From: Hyphomonas chukchiensis
Lineage (GTDB): Bacteria > Pseudomonadota > Alphaproteobacteria > Caulobacterales > Hyphomonadaceae
Assembly (NCBI RefSeq): GCF_000682695.1
Contig: NZ_AWFG01000030.1
Location: forward strand, 124,001 to 188,000
DNA: 64,000 bases
Reading direction: 5' to 3'
In this document: positions 54,095-62,976 of the stretch, piece by piece
Layout of the letters: every line of letters starts with the position of its first letter
How positions within the stretch are numbered: the first letter of the stretch is position 1
Made by a program: the position numbers and the translations under genes
The notes under the pieces: generated by a model
Database searches by the model: none
What the model was told of the DNA's origin: nothing
The model's input: only the letters and a program-made list of their open reading frames with translations

Positions 54095-54975
54095 CACAGG
54101 AAAGTCGCGACCTCGAACCGGCCATTGGAATCGGCCATGGCGCGCTTCATGCCGCCGGAATTGAAGAAGGCCGCCATCTCGCCATCGGCCGAGACGCCGA
54201 TCATGCCGCCTTCGCCGCCGAGGCGTTTGACGTCGTCCAGCGCGCCCTGCACGGCAGGCACAAGCGTGTCGCCGCCATAGCGGATGCGGGCCGAGACGTC
54301 TGCGGCGGCATTGGCGCGGATGAAATATTCGCCGAGGCCCGTGCAGGAAATTGCGCAGCGCTCGTCGGCCCAGGTGCCGGCGCCGATGACCGGCGTATCG
54401 CCGAGGCGGCCGGGCGTCTTGTTCATGACACCGGCGGTGGATGTGGCGGCGGCCATGTCGCCGTAGCTATCAAGCGCGACGGCGCCGACGGTGCCGATTT
54501 CAGGGGCACCGACCTGACGGGTGCGCTCATCCACGGGGGCATAATAGGCGCCGGGATCCTTGACCGCGGCAAGACCGGCGGCATCGGCAAGGTGGCGGGC
54601 ACTTTCGCCCACGATGAGGACATTCGGTGTCCGGTCCATGACCATGCGGGCGGCAGCGATGGGGCTGCGCACGCCCTGCAGCGCGCCGACAGCGCCGGCA
54701 TTGCGCGTGCGGCCGTCCATGATGGCGGCGTCGAGTTCATAATCGCCGTTCAGGTTTGGCGCGGCGCCCTTGCCGGCAAGGTAGAGGCCGGAGGCCTCCA
54801 TCGCAGCGACCATGGCCTCAACCACGTCCACGGCGGCCTCGCCATCGGCGAGACGCTTGCCGCCATCCTTCAGCAGGGAGGCAAGGTGTTTTTCCTGCGC
54901 AGAGTAATCCTGGCCGAAAATCGGCCCGGCACCGCCATGCAGGACGAGCGCCCATTTGGTCGTCATGTCGGACAT
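54094..54975 (-). CDS. Isoaspartyl peptidase / L-asparaginase (Ntn hydrolase)
   Basis: A 293-residue type of Thr-nucleophile amidohydrolase. The autocleavage site is in [11 protein letters not shown] (nucleophile Thr), preceded by an alpha segment with ALVLHGGAG and [15 protein letters not shown]. The beta segment has [15 protein letters not shown] and [16 protein letters not shown]. It hydrolyses isoaspartyl dipeptides or asparagine. The start overlaps nothing upstream; its stop overlaps the membrane-protein gene. Confidence 0.93.
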   Translation of the reverse strand: MSDMTTKWALVLHGGAGPIFGQDYSAQEKHLASLLKDGGKRLADGEAAVDVVEAMVAAMEASGLYLAGKGAAPNLNGDYELDAAIMDGRTRNAGAVGALQGVRSPIAAARMVMDRTPNVLIVGESARHLADAAGLAAVKDPGAYYAPVDERTRQVGAPEIGTVGAVALDSYGDMAAATSTAGVMNKTPGRLGDTPVIGAGTWADERCAISCTGLGEYFIRANAAADVSARIRYGGDTLVPAVQGALDDVKRLGGEGGMIGVSADGEMAAFFNSGGMKRAMADSNGRFEVATFL

Positions 54976-55056
54976 CTCCCTTACGTCACACTTGGATTAT
55001 GCCAGCCACACCGCTACCGTCTGGCAACAGAAACAACAAGGTAAGGAAGCCAGAAC

Positions 55057-56049
55057 ATGAAGGCTGTACTGTCGAAAGAAGTGGGTGGCCCCGAAAAACT
55101 CGTGATCGAGGATGTGGCAATGCCGGAAGCTGGCAAGAACCAGGTCCTGATCGAGGTGAAGGCCTGCGGCGTGAACTTTCCCGATGTGCTGATCATCCAG
55201 GACATGTACCAGTTCAAGCCACCGCGCCCGTTCAGCCCCGGCGGCGAGATTGCCGGCGTGGTCAAGGCGGTCGGCGAGGGCGTGACCCATGTGAAAGCGG
55301 GTGACCGCGTGCTGGCTTCATGCGGAAATGGCGGCATGGCCGAATATGTCGTCGCCTCGGCGCACGGTACGATGGCCATTCCGGACGGCATGCCGTTCGA
55401 GGAAGCGGCTGCTTTCCTGATGACCTATGGCACCAGCTATTATGCCCTGAAGGACCGGGCCGACCCGAAAAAGGGCGAGAGCCTGCTTGTGCTGGGCGCG
55501 GCTGGCGGCGTCGGCATTGCAGCGGTCGAGCTTGGCAAGGCCATGGGCCTGACCGTGATCGCCGCCTGCTCGACGCAGGAAAAGGTGGATTTCTGCCTCT
55601 CCAAGGGCGCCGACAAGGGCATCGTCTATCCCACCGGCGATCTTGACCGCGCGCAGCAGAAACAGCTCTCCGACGATATCAAGGAAGCGGGCGGCGGCGG
55701 CGTGGACATCATCTATGACGCGGTCGGCGGCGACTATGCCGAGCCAAGCGTGCGGGCGATGAACTGGGAAGGGCGTTATCTCGTGATCGGCTTCCCGGCC
55801 GGTATCCCGAAAATCCCGCTGAACCTGACCCTGCTGAAAAGCTGCGACATTCGCGGCGTGTTCTGGGGTGCTGCCGTGGCCCGCGATCCGAAAGCCCATG
55901 CGCAGAACTGCGCCGAGATGTTCAAGCTTTATGCCGACGGCAAGATCCGCCCGCACGTCTCGAACACCTATCCGCTCGAAAAATCGGCTGACGCGATCCG
56001 CGAGCTGATGGACCGCAAGGCGATGGGCAAGGTCGTGGTAACCATGTAA
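55057..56049 (+). CDS. NADPH:quinone oxidoreductase family protein (zinc-free MDR)
   Basis: A 330-residue medium-chain reductase. The N-terminal GroES-like domain has GVNFPDVLIIQDMYQ and GGEIAGVVKAVGEGV, and the Rossmann domain LLVLGAAGGVGIAAVEL binds NADPH. The usual zinc ligands of alcohol dehydrogenases are absent, so it is of the quinone/enoyl-reductase class. The following DUF1801 gene starts at the next base after its stop. Confidence 0.92.
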   Translation: MKAVLSKEVGGPEKLVIEDVAMPEAGKNQVLIEVKACGVNFPDVLIIQDMYQFKPPRPFSPGGEIAGVVKAVGEGVTHVKAGDRVLASCGNGGMAEYVVASAHGTMAIPDGMPFEEAAAFLMTYGTSYYALKDRADPKKGESLLVLGAAGGVGIAAVELGKAMGLTVIAACSTQEKVDFCLSKGADKGIVYPTGDLDRAQQKQLSDDIKEAGGGGVDIIYDAVGGDYAEPSVRAMNWEGRYLVIGFPAGIPKIPLNLTLLKSCDIRGVFWGAAVARDPKAHAQNCAEMFKLYADGKIRPHVSNTYPLEKSADAIRELMDRKAMGKVVVTM

Positions 56050-56451
56050 ATGGCCAAATCTCCTGCGCAGACGCCTGACGGGTTCATGGAAGCATTGGAC
56101 CACCCACGGAAGGCGGAGGCGCAGGCTTTGCGCGATATCGTCAGGGCTTCAGGCCCCCACCTCGTCGAATCGCTGAAATGGAATGCGCCGAGCTATGCAC
56201 TCGGCGCTGACCATCTCCTGACCTTCAATTTCGCCGACAAGAAAAGCGTGCGGCTGATCTTCCATTGCGGCACGCGCCGCAAGGAGACCGTCGGCGCGCC
56301 GCCCTTCATGGAGGATACGACAGACCTTCTGGAATGGGCGTCTGACATTCGCGCCATAGCCACTTTCCGCAATGCGGACGACCTGGTGCATGCCGGGCCC
56401 CTGCTGCCCGGCCTTATCGGCGAGTGGATCACGGCCTCACGGGCGGGCTAG
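56050..56451 (+). CDS. DUF1801 family protein
   Basis: A 133-residue protein, the second DUF1801 member in the window. FMEALDHPRKAEAQALRDIV and SLKWNAPSYAL (compare LKWGEPAYL in the thiC operon) mark the family, with VRLIFHCGTRRKE in the core. Its start follows the MDR reductase stop with no gap, so the two are one transcription unit. Function unknown. Confidence 0.85.
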   Translation: MAKSPAQTPDGFMEALDHPRKAEAQALRDIVRASGPHLVESLKWNAPSYALGADHLLTFNFADKKSVRLIFHCGTRRKETVGAPPFMEDTTDLLEWASDIRAIATFRNADDLVHAGPLLPGLIGEWITASRAG

Positions 56452-56507
56452 AACCTGGCGACTGCTGGAGATTTGGAACGGATGGGTGTGGCCCGCATAG
56501 TCCATAT

Positions 56508-56801
56508 ATGATTCAGTCCTCACCACCTCCGCCAGATACAAACGACAACAAGCGTGCCACAGACCGCCAGCGGACGCTAAAAGCGGGCCGCATCGAGGTG
56601 AATGGACACGCAAGCACGTTCGATGTCACCATCCGCGACATGTCAGAGAAAGGCGCACGCCTCATTCTAAAGGCTGTCTGGATTGCGCCTGAACAATTCG
56701 ACCTGCTGGTGCTGAACCCGAACACGGGCAAGAGTGACCGCCATGCTTGTCGGAGGGCCTGGCAGAAGGGCACACTTATCGGAGTCCGCTTTACGGACTG
56801 A
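56508..56801 (+). CDS. PilZ domain protein, tandem copy 1
   Basis: A 97-residue single PilZ domain. DRQRTLKAGRI matches the N-terminal Arg motif, DMSEKGARL the (D/N)xSxxG motif, and LLVLNPNTGK with GVRFTD the remaining strands. It resembles the next gene closely. PilZ domains bind cyclic di-GMP, but the Arg motif here is not the textbook RxxxR, so binding is uncertain. Confidence 0.82.
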   Translation: MIQSSPPPPDTNDNKRATDRQRTLKAGRIEVNGHASTFDVTIRDMSEKGARLILKAVWIAPEQFDLLVLNPNTGKSDRHACRRAWQKGTLIGVRFTD

Positions 56802-56850
56802 GGTGCGTATCGCGCTTGATCCGGTTCGAATTTAGTGTCGTATATTAATT

Positions 56851-57150
56851 ATGATACAAAAAAGCGTCTCCAACGATGATGTGAAACCGCGCGCACCTCG
56901 TCAGAGGACGCTGAAATCCGGACGTATTGCCATCAACGAGATGACCAGCACGTTCGAAGTGCTGATCCGCGATATGTCGGACACTGGCGCGCGGCTGGTC
57001 ATGTCGGATGTCTACCTTTTGCCGAAACATTTCGAGCTTATCGTCCTCAACCCGAATACGGGGCGACCATCGCATACGCCGTGTGAGCTGGTTTGGCAGA
57101 AGGCCCTGATCGTTGGCGTGAAATTCGTCCGCGGTGAGGTAGCGGCCTGA
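56851..57150 (+). CDS. PilZ domain protein, tandem copy 2
   Basis: A 99-residue single PilZ domain. RQRTLKSGRIAIN, RDMSDTGARLVM and LIVLNPNTGRP mirror the previous gene (RQRTLKAGRIEVN, RDMSEKGARLIL, LLVLNPNTGK), so the two are recent tandem duplicates. A bidirectional terminator separates it from dnaK. No signalling enzyme lies near. Confidence 0.83.
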   Translation: MIQKSVSNDDVKPRAPRQRTLKSGRIAINEMTSTFEVLIRDMSDTGARLVMSDVYLLPKHFELIVLNPNTGRPSHTPCELVWQKALIVGVKFVRGEVAA

Positions 57151-57172
57151 ACCGAGCCTGACGAGCCCACAT

Positions 57173-57206
57173 AAAAAACCCGCCGGATCGCTCCGGCGGG
57201 TTTCGT
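57173..57206. terminator. Bidirectional terminator between pilZ and dnaK
   Basis: AAACCCGCCGGA (57176-57187) pairs with TCCGGCGGGTTT (57192-57203) around a TCGC loop. T-runs lie on both outer sides (TTTC on plus; TTTTTT on minus), fitting a terminator for pilZ and for the convergent dnaK. Confidence 0.88.
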
Positions 57207-57228
57207 CATTCTGGGAGGAATGTCTGGT

Positions 57229-59133
57229 TTAGCTGTTCTTGCCGTCAACTTCTTCGAAGTCGGCATCGACCACGTCGTCGCTATCGCCAGCCGAGTCAGC
57301 AGCCGCATCGGCGTGAGCTTCGCTTTCCTGCTGGTTGGCATAGATCGCTTCGCCGAGCTTCATGGCTGCCGTCATCAGGGCCTGATGCTTGGCCTGGATA
57401 TCGCCGACATTGTCGCCTTCACGGGCGGTTTTCAGCTCTTCGACAGCTTTCTCGATCTCGGCTTTGACGTCAGCCGAGACCTTGTCCGCATGCTCGGCCA
57501 CCTGCTTTTCAGTCTGGTGGATCAGGGCTTCGGAATTGTTCTTGGCTTCGACCAGTTCGCGGCGGGCCTTGTCAGCGCCGGCATTGGCTTCGGCGTCGGC
57601 CATCATTTTCTTGATGTCCTCGTCCGTCAGGCCGCCATCCGCCTGGATGGTGATCTGCTGTTCCTTGCCGGTGGCCTTGTCCTTGGCGGACACGGACACG
57701 ATGCCGTTGGCGTCGATGTCGAACGTCACCTCGATCTGCGGCAGGCCGCGCGGGGCAGGCGGGATGCCTTCGAGGTTGAACTGGCCGAGCTGCTTGTTGT
57801 CAGCGGCCATTTCGCGTTCACCCTGGGCAACCTTGATGGTCACGGCCGACTGGTTGTCGTCAGCGGTCGAGAAGACCTGGCTTTTCTTGGTCGGGATCGT
57901 CGTGTTGCGGTCGATAAGACGGGTGAACACGCCGCCCAGCGTTTCGATGCCGAGCGAAAGCGGGGTCACGTCGAGCAGGACCACGTCTTTCACGTCGCCT
58001 TGCAGCACGCCGCCCTGGATCGCCGCGCCGAGCGCCACGACTTCATCCGGGTTCACGCCCTTGTGCGGCTCGCGGTTGAAGAACTTCTTCACCGCTTCCT
58101 GCACGGCCGGCATACGCGTCATGCCGCCAACGAGAACGACTTCGTCAATGTCGGCTGCAGTCTTGCCAGCGTCTTTCAGGGCTTTCTGGCACGGGTCGAT
58201 CGTGCGCTTGACGAGGTCTTCGACAAGGCTTTCGAGCTTGGCGCGTGTCAGCTTGATGTTGAGGTGTTTCGGGCCTGTGGCATCGGCCGTGATGAAGGGA
58301 AGGTTCACTTCGTACTGGCTGGCAGACGAAAGTTCCTTCTTGGCCTTCTCGGCTTCTTCCTTGAGACGCTGAAGGGCCAGCTTGTCGGCCTTGAGGTCGA
58401 TGCCCTGCTCTTTCTTGAACTCGGTGGCGAGGAAGTCGACGATGCGAAGGTCGAAGTCTTCACCGCCAAGGAACGTGTCGCCATTGGTCGACAGCACTTC
58501 AAACACGCCATCACCGATTTCGAGGATCGAGACGTCGAACGTACCACCACCAAGGTCGTAGACGGCGATGGTCTTGTTGTCGCCCTTGTCGAGGCCGTAG
58601 GCCAGCGCAGCAGCGGTTGGCTCGTTGATGATGCGCAGCACTTCGAGGCCGGCAATCTTGCCTGCGTCTTTCGTGGCCTGGCGCTGGGCGTCGTTGAAGT
58701 AGGCAGGCACCGTGATCACGGCCTGCGTGACAGGCGTGCCGAGATAGTCCTCAGCCGTTTCCTTCATCTTGGTGAGAATGAAGGCAGAGATTTCTTGCGG
58801 GGAATAGTCCTGGTCGCGGCCTTTGACCCACGCGTCACCTGCCTTGCCCTCGACGATGCCGAAGGGGGACATGGCCTTGTCCTTCTGGGCGGTCGGGTCG
58901 TTATAGGTGCGGCCGATCAGGCGCTTGATGGCGTAATAGGTGAAGTCGGGGTTGGTGACGGCCTGGCGTTTGGCGGGCTGGCCGATCAGGCGCTCGCCGC
59001 TTTCCGTAAAGGCGACAACGGAGGGCGTGGTACGCGCGCCTTCAGCGTTTTCGATGACTTTCGCGGTGCCACCTTCCATGACGGCGACGCAGGAGTTCGT
59101 GGTCCCAAGGTCAATACCGATAATCTTGCTCAT
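57229..59133 (-). CDS. dnaK: Molecular chaperone DnaK (Hsp70)
   Basis: A 634-residue Hsp70. [19 protein letters not shown] begins the ATPase domain, and [15 protein letters not shown] and [14 protein letters not shown] are the phosphate loops. [17 protein letters not shown] starts the substrate domain, and the tail ends in [16 protein letters not shown]. The gene lies by itself: no dnaJ follows, and grpE/hrcA are about 3.2 kb upstream on the same strand. Confidence 0.98.
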   Translation of the reverse strand: MSKIIGIDLGTTNSCVAVMEGGTAKVIENAEGARTTPSVVAFTESGERLIGQPAKRQAVTNPDFTYYAIKRLIGRTYNDPTAQKDKAMSPFGIVEGKAGDAWVKGRDQDYSPQEISAFILTKMKETAEDYLGTPVTQAVITVPAYFNDAQRQATKDAGKIAGLEVLRIINEPTAAALAYGLDKGDNKTIAVYDLGGGTFDVSILEIGDGVFEVLSTNGDTFLGGEDFDLRIVDFLATEFKKEQGIDLKADKLALQRLKEEAEKAKKELSSASQYEVNLPFITADATGPKHLNIKLTRAKLESLVEDLVKRTIDPCQKALKDAGKTAADIDEVVLVGGMTRMPAVQEAVKKFFNREPHKGVNPDEVVALGAAIQGGVLQGDVKDVVLLDVTPLSLGIETLGGVFTRLIDRNTTIPTKKSQVFSTADDNQSAVTIKVAQGEREMAADNKQLGQFNLEGIPPAPRGLPQIEVTFDIDANGIVSVSAKDKATGKEQQITIQADGGLTDEDIKKMMADAEANAGADKARRELVEAKNNSEALIHQTEKQVAEHADKVSADVKAEIEKAVEELKTAREGDNVGDIQAKHQALMTAAMKLGEAIYANQQESEAHADAAADSAGDSDDVVDADFEEVDGKNS

Positions 59134-59479
59134 AGTTCAGGTCTCTCTTCAGTTAGCCGCCACGGGCCGTGTTTGGGTTCGGTCTGCTCAGCAGCCCCGG
59201 AAGCCAGTGGCTCTCAAGGGTTCATATGAGGTGGCGAGCGCGGAGTTTAAAGCCGTTCGCCTGTTCAGGTGCGATATGGTGAGCAACGATCCACGCTCAA
59301 GGGGTAATGCGGCGCTTTTACACGCGGTTTAACCTGTATCAACACCCCCGGGCAGGCGCCGTGGGCGGGGATTACCGATTTGACACGCGCGGGTAGGAAA
59401 CTCTGAGGGCCTATATGGTTGTCTGAATGGTCCGGGGAACCCATCTCCTGCATGTAAAATCAGCAGGAAAGACGCCGCC
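59134..59479. other. dnaK/aldo-keto reductase divergent intergenic region
   Basis: The 346-base gap between dnaK and the divergent aldo-keto reductase gene holds no supported gene. It includes a candidate heat-shock promoter for dnaK (59274-59301). Confidence 0.6.
59274..59301 (-). promoter_or_regulatory. Candidate RpoH-type promoter of dnaK
   Basis: On the minus strand CTTGAG (59296-59301) and CCATAT (59274-59279) lie 16 bases apart, about 140 bases before the dnaK ATG. It resembles the alphaproteobacterial heat-shock sigma consensus only loosely. Confidence 0.3.
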
Positions 59480-60571
59480 ATGATCTATTCGAAACTCGGA
59501 CGTACGGGACTTGTCGTCTCGCGCATTTGCCTCGGCACAATGACATTCGGCGGCGAAGGCGGCATCTGGAAGTTCATTGGCAAGCAGCAGCAGGACGAGG
59601 CCGACGCGCTGGTGCGCACGGCGTTTGATGCCGGTGTGAATTTCTTCGATACGGCGAATGTCTATTCCGCCGGCGTCTCCGAACGCATGCTCGGCCAGGC
59701 GATCCGCAACAATAACCTGCCGCGCGACGAGATTGTCGTCGCCACGAAAGTGTTCGGCCGGGTGTCCATGGTGGTGCCGGAAGACGCCTCGGAGGCTGAA
59801 AAGGCCGAGGCCGAGCGCCGCGAAAACAAGGCGCGCAATATTTCCGGCCTGTCGCGCAAGCATATCATGGACAGCGTGGATGCGAGCCTTGAGCGGCTCG
59901 GGCTCGACTATATCGATCTCTATCAGGTCCACGGCACCGATCCGCTGACACCCATCGAAGAGACGGTCGAAGCGCTGGACCTGCTCGTGCGCCACAACAA
60001 GGTGCGCTATGTCGGCCTCTGCAACATGCCAGCCTGGCTGATCATGAAGGCGATTGCCTATGCCCGCGAGAAGGGGCTGCACCGGTTCGAGAGCTGCCAG
60101 ATGTATTATTCCATCGCCGGGCGCGACCTGGAGCGCGAAGTCGTGCCGCTGGCGAAGGATCAGGATCTCGCCATTCTGCCGTGGAGCCCGCTGGCCGGTG
60201 GTTTTCTCTCCGGCAAGTTCAGCCGCGATGGCGGCGGTCCGAACGATGCCCGCCGCACGGTGTTCGACTTCCCGCCCGTCGACAAGGACAAGGGCTTTGA
60301 CATTATCGACGTGATGCGCCCCATGGCGGAGTCGCGCGGCGTCAGCGTGGCGCAGGTCTCGCTCGCATGGCTCTTGCACCAGAAACACGTTACCAGTGTC
60401 ATCATCGGCGCACGCACGGCCGAGCAGCTGACAGACAATCTTGCGAGTATCGATGTGAAATTTACGGCAGAAGAACTGGCGAAGCTCGACGAGATATCGG
60501 CCCTGACACCGGAATATCCGGGCTGGATGGTCGACCGGCAGGGCAATGACCGCCGCAGCCAGGTTTCTTAG
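59480..60571 (+). CDS. Aldo/keto reductase
   Basis: A 363-residue NAD(P)H-dependent reductase. LGTMTFGGEGG at the start; FDTANVYSAGVSE holds the catalytic Asp and Tyr, VVATKVFG the Lys and YQVHGTDP the His. The C-terminal part has SVIIGARTAEQLTDNL for cofactor binding. Slightly longer than typical members, with an extra loop of about 25 residues (DASEAEKAEAERRENKARN). A PP2C-like gene follows 4 bases later. Confidence 0.93.
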   Translation: MIYSKLGRTGLVVSRICLGTMTFGGEGGIWKFIGKQQQDEADALVRTAFDAGVNFFDTANVYSAGVSERMLGQAIRNNNLPRDEIVVATKVFGRVSMVVPEDASEAEKAEAERRENKARNISGLSRKHIMDSVDASLERLGLDYIDLYQVHGTDPLTPIEETVEALDLLVRHNKVRYVGLCNMPAWLIMKAIAYAREKGLHRFESCQMYYSIAGRDLEREVVPLAKDQDLAILPWSPLAGGFLSGKFSRDGGGPNDARRTVFDFPPVDKDKGFDIIDVMRPMAESRGVSVAQVSLAWLLHQKHVTSVIIGARTAEQLTDNLASIDVKFTAEELAKLDEISALTPEYPGWMVDRQGNDRRSQVS

Positions 60572-60575
60572 CGGT

Positions 60576-61400
60576 ATGCAGCTTACAATCCTCGACACCG
60601 TCAACGACCCCGGCACGTCGGGCAAGACCGGTGACGACCGGGTCGGGTTCGATGCATCGGCTGGCACCGCCTGGGTATTGGACGGGGCCACCGATGTGAC
60701 GGATCTCCGGCCGTTCAACCGGGCCGAAAGCGGCGCCGCCTGGGTCGCGCAAGCCCTGAGTGACCGGCTGATCATCGCGCCGCACGACGGCGAGACGGTT
60801 GAGGCCTATTTCGAACATGTCCTGTCGGATGTGCGCCAACGCGCCGTGAAGGAAACGCGCCTGCCGCTCGACAGCCTGCCGGGCGAGGCACTGCCCATCG
60901 CTTCCGGCATGTGGATGCGCCTTGAGGGCGACACAGCCACGTTCGCCTGGCTGGGTGACTGCATGGGCTTCCATCAGCGGGGCGCTGTGGTCACCGTGAT
61001 CGGCTCGCCGGACAAGGCAGATGACGAGACGGATGTGGCGCGAACGCTGCTGGCGGGCACGCCTGAGGCGAAGATGGCCCATTTGCAGGCGGCCCGGCGC
61101 CAATCGAATGAACAGGCCACGGGCTTCGGCCTTGATCCGCGCGCGGCGGCGAACCTGCAGACGCAGGTGATGACGCTGCAGGCGGGCGACCGGATTTGCC
61201 TGATGAGTGATGGCCTCTACCGGCTTGTCTCGCCTTACGCCACGCATACGCCGGACACATTCATGGCGCTTGTCGCAGAGGATGGGCTCGGCGCGGCGAT
61301 CACGACCCTTCGGGCATTCGAGAGCACGCCGGACCGCGACATGCCCCGCCTGAAGGCGCGCGATGATTCCAGCGGTGTCTATGTTGAGATCAAGGCGTAA
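60576..61400 (+). CDS. PP2C-like serine/threonine phosphatase family protein
   Basis: A 274-residue protein. VGFDASAGTAWVLDGATDV carries the DG motif of PP2C metal binding, WLGDCMGF the GD motif and LMSDGLYRL the third Asp. These match PP2C-type phosphatases that undo Ser/Thr phosphorylation. No kinase lies nearby. The start at 60576 avoids overlap with the aldo-keto reductase gene; an ATG at 60546 is possible. Confidence 0.8.
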   Translation: MQLTILDTVNDPGTSGKTGDDRVGFDASAGTAWVLDGATDVTDLRPFNRAESGAAWVAQALSDRLIIAPHDGETVEAYFEHVLSDVRQRAVKETRLPLDSLPGEALPIASGMWMRLEGDTATFAWLGDCMGFHQRGAVVTVIGSPDKADDETDVARTLLAGTPEAKMAHLQAARRQSNEQATGFGLDPRAAANLQTQVMTLQAGDRICLMSDGLYRLVSPYATHTPDTFMALVAEDGLGAAITTLRAFESTPDRDMPRLKARDDSSGVYVEIKA

Positions 61401-61494
61401 GACCCGACGGGGCTGGTCTCCAGCGCATGACACCGGCATAGTGAGCTGACTGTCCGCAAGATGGCAGGCCATAAAACCCCGGGGGACATTCCAC

Positions 61495-62337
61495 ATGATG
61501 CGCTATCTGACATTGCCCGCTTTCGCGCTTCTCGCTGCTTGCGCCACGCCGACCGCCGAAGTCGCCGCCGTGCCGACGCTGGAAAAACTCTGGGTCGCCG
61601 AGAATTTCGCGGCGCCCGAGAGCGTCGCGCTCGCGCCGGATGGCAATTATCTCGTGTCGAATGTCGGCATGGGTGAAGGCGGCGCCAAGGATGGTGACGG
61701 GTTCATTTCGAAAATCTCGCCCGATGGTCAATTGATCGAGCGCTACTGGGGCGCAAAGCTCAACGGGCCCAAAGGGATCGTGATCGCGGATGGCAAGCTG
61801 TACGTCTCTGACATTGACGCGGTGATGGTGTTCGACGTGGACAAGGGCGGGCTTGGCGAAAAGATACGGGTCGAAGGCGCCGCTTTCCTGAACGACATCA
61901 CGTCATGGCAGGGCGACATCTATGTTTCCGATTCCGGTACGGCCCGCATCTATCGCATTAGCGATGGCGCCGCCTCGCTCTGGCTGGAAGATGAGCGCCT
62001 GGCCGGCGTCAATGGCGTGCTGGGCGATGGCGACCGGATGCTTGTATCGACCATGAAAACGGGGTCGCTGCTAAGCGTGACGCCTGAAGGCGCAATCACC
62101 GAGATCGCCAGTGGCATGATCAATGGCGACGGCATCGGCATCGTGCCGGGCGGCGGCTATCTCGTCTCATCATGGAGCGGACAGATCCACTATGTCGGTG
62201 AGGACGGTGCCGTCTCCAAGCTGCTCGACACGAGCGAAGAAGGCATCCAGCAGAGCGACCTCACCGAATTCGGTGACGTGGTCATCGTCCCGAACTGGAC
62301 GCCGGGTACGGTGACTGCGTGGAAAGTGGTGCGCTAG
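61495..62337 (+). CDS. SMP-30/gluconolactonase-like beta-propeller lipoprotein
   Basis: A 280-residue lipoprotein: lipobox LAAC at residues 13-16. The propeller shows repeated blades with ESVALAPDGNYLVSNVG, GPKGIVIADGKLYVSDID, LNDITSWQGDIYVSDSG and NGVLGDGDRMLVS. SMP-30/lactonase-type enzymes have a metal-binding Glu/Asn/Asp set, and NDITSW-like blocks fit. It ends 6 bases before the convergent grpE stop. Confidence 0.85.
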   Translation: MMRYLTLPAFALLAACATPTAEVAAVPTLEKLWVAENFAAPESVALAPDGNYLVSNVGMGEGGAKDGDGFISKISPDGQLIERYWGAKLNGPKGIVIADGKLYVSDIDAVMVFDVDKGGLGEKIRVEGAAFLNDITSWQGDIYVSDSGTARIYRISDGAASLWLEDERLAGVNGVLGDGDRMLVSTMKTGSLLSVTPEGAITEIASGMINGDGIGIVPGGGYLVSSWSGQIHYVGEDGAVSKLLDTSEEGIQQSDLTEFGDVVIVPNWTPGTVTAWKVVR

Positions 62338-62343
62338 TAGGGC

Positions 62344-62976
62344 CTAGTTAGCCCCGCCGGCGCTGACGGCCACCATCGCAGCCCGCAGAGTGCGCTCACC
62401 GATTTTCCAGCCGGGCTGGAAGACCGACGCGATCGTGCCGGACGGCTGGTCTGACGGGATTTGCGCCACGGCCTGGTGCAGGTTCGGGTCGAACACGGCG
62501 CCGGGGGCGGCGTCGATGGGCTTCACGCCATGGCGGCCGAGCGCGGTCTCCAGTTCCTTGGCGGTCATCTCGATGCCGCTGAGCAGGTTATTGCCGGCAT
62601 CGGAAAGGTTCGCGCGGTCTTCATCGGGCAGGGCGGCAAGGGCACGCGCGAGATTGTCCGACACGCTGAGCAGGTCACCGGCGAAACGCTCGATGGCATA
62701 GACGCGGGCTTCAGAAATCTGGCGCTCGGCGCGCTTGCGCGTATTGTCGAGGTCGGCGAGCGTGCGCAGCAGCTGTTCGCGCAGCTCGTCCTTCTCGATT
62801 TTCAGGCGCATGGCTTCCTGTTCCGGGGACATTTCGGAATCGGCTTCGGCTTCCATTGTCTCGGCGGCCTGCGCGCGCGCATTTTTCAGCATCGCATCGG
62901 CGGCCGCCTTGAGGTCAGCCTTTGATGCGTTTGGATCGATGTCGGCGGTCTCGCCGTTCTTGGTCTCGTCGCTCAT
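62344..62976 (-). CDS. grpE: Nucleotide exchange factor GrpE
   Basis: A 210-residue DnaK cofactor. An acidic N-terminus precedes a long coiled coil (about residues 40-110, with EQEAMRLKIEKDELREQLL and RTLADLDNTRKRAERQ), then the beta domain that contacts DnaK (FDPNLHQAVAQIPSD, TIASVFQPGWKIGERTLRAAMVAVS). The start ATG at 62976 overlaps the hrcA stop (ATGA), giving a coupled hrcA-grpE pair. Confidence 0.97.
   Translation of the reverse strand: MSDETKNGETADIDPNASKADLKAAADAMLKNARAQAAETMEAEADSEMSPEQEAMRLKIEKDELREQLLRTLADLDNTRKRAERQISEARVYAIERFAGDLLSVSDNLARALAALPDEDRANLSDAGNNLLSGIEMTAKELETALGRHGVKPIDAAPGAVFDPNLHQAVAQIPSDQPSGTIASVFQPGWKIGERTLRAAMVAVSAGGAN

Noticed and set aside
57220-59229. A 669-codon plus-strand open frame opposite dnaK
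   Set aside because: Antisense shadow of dnaK; no domain and no plausible start signal.
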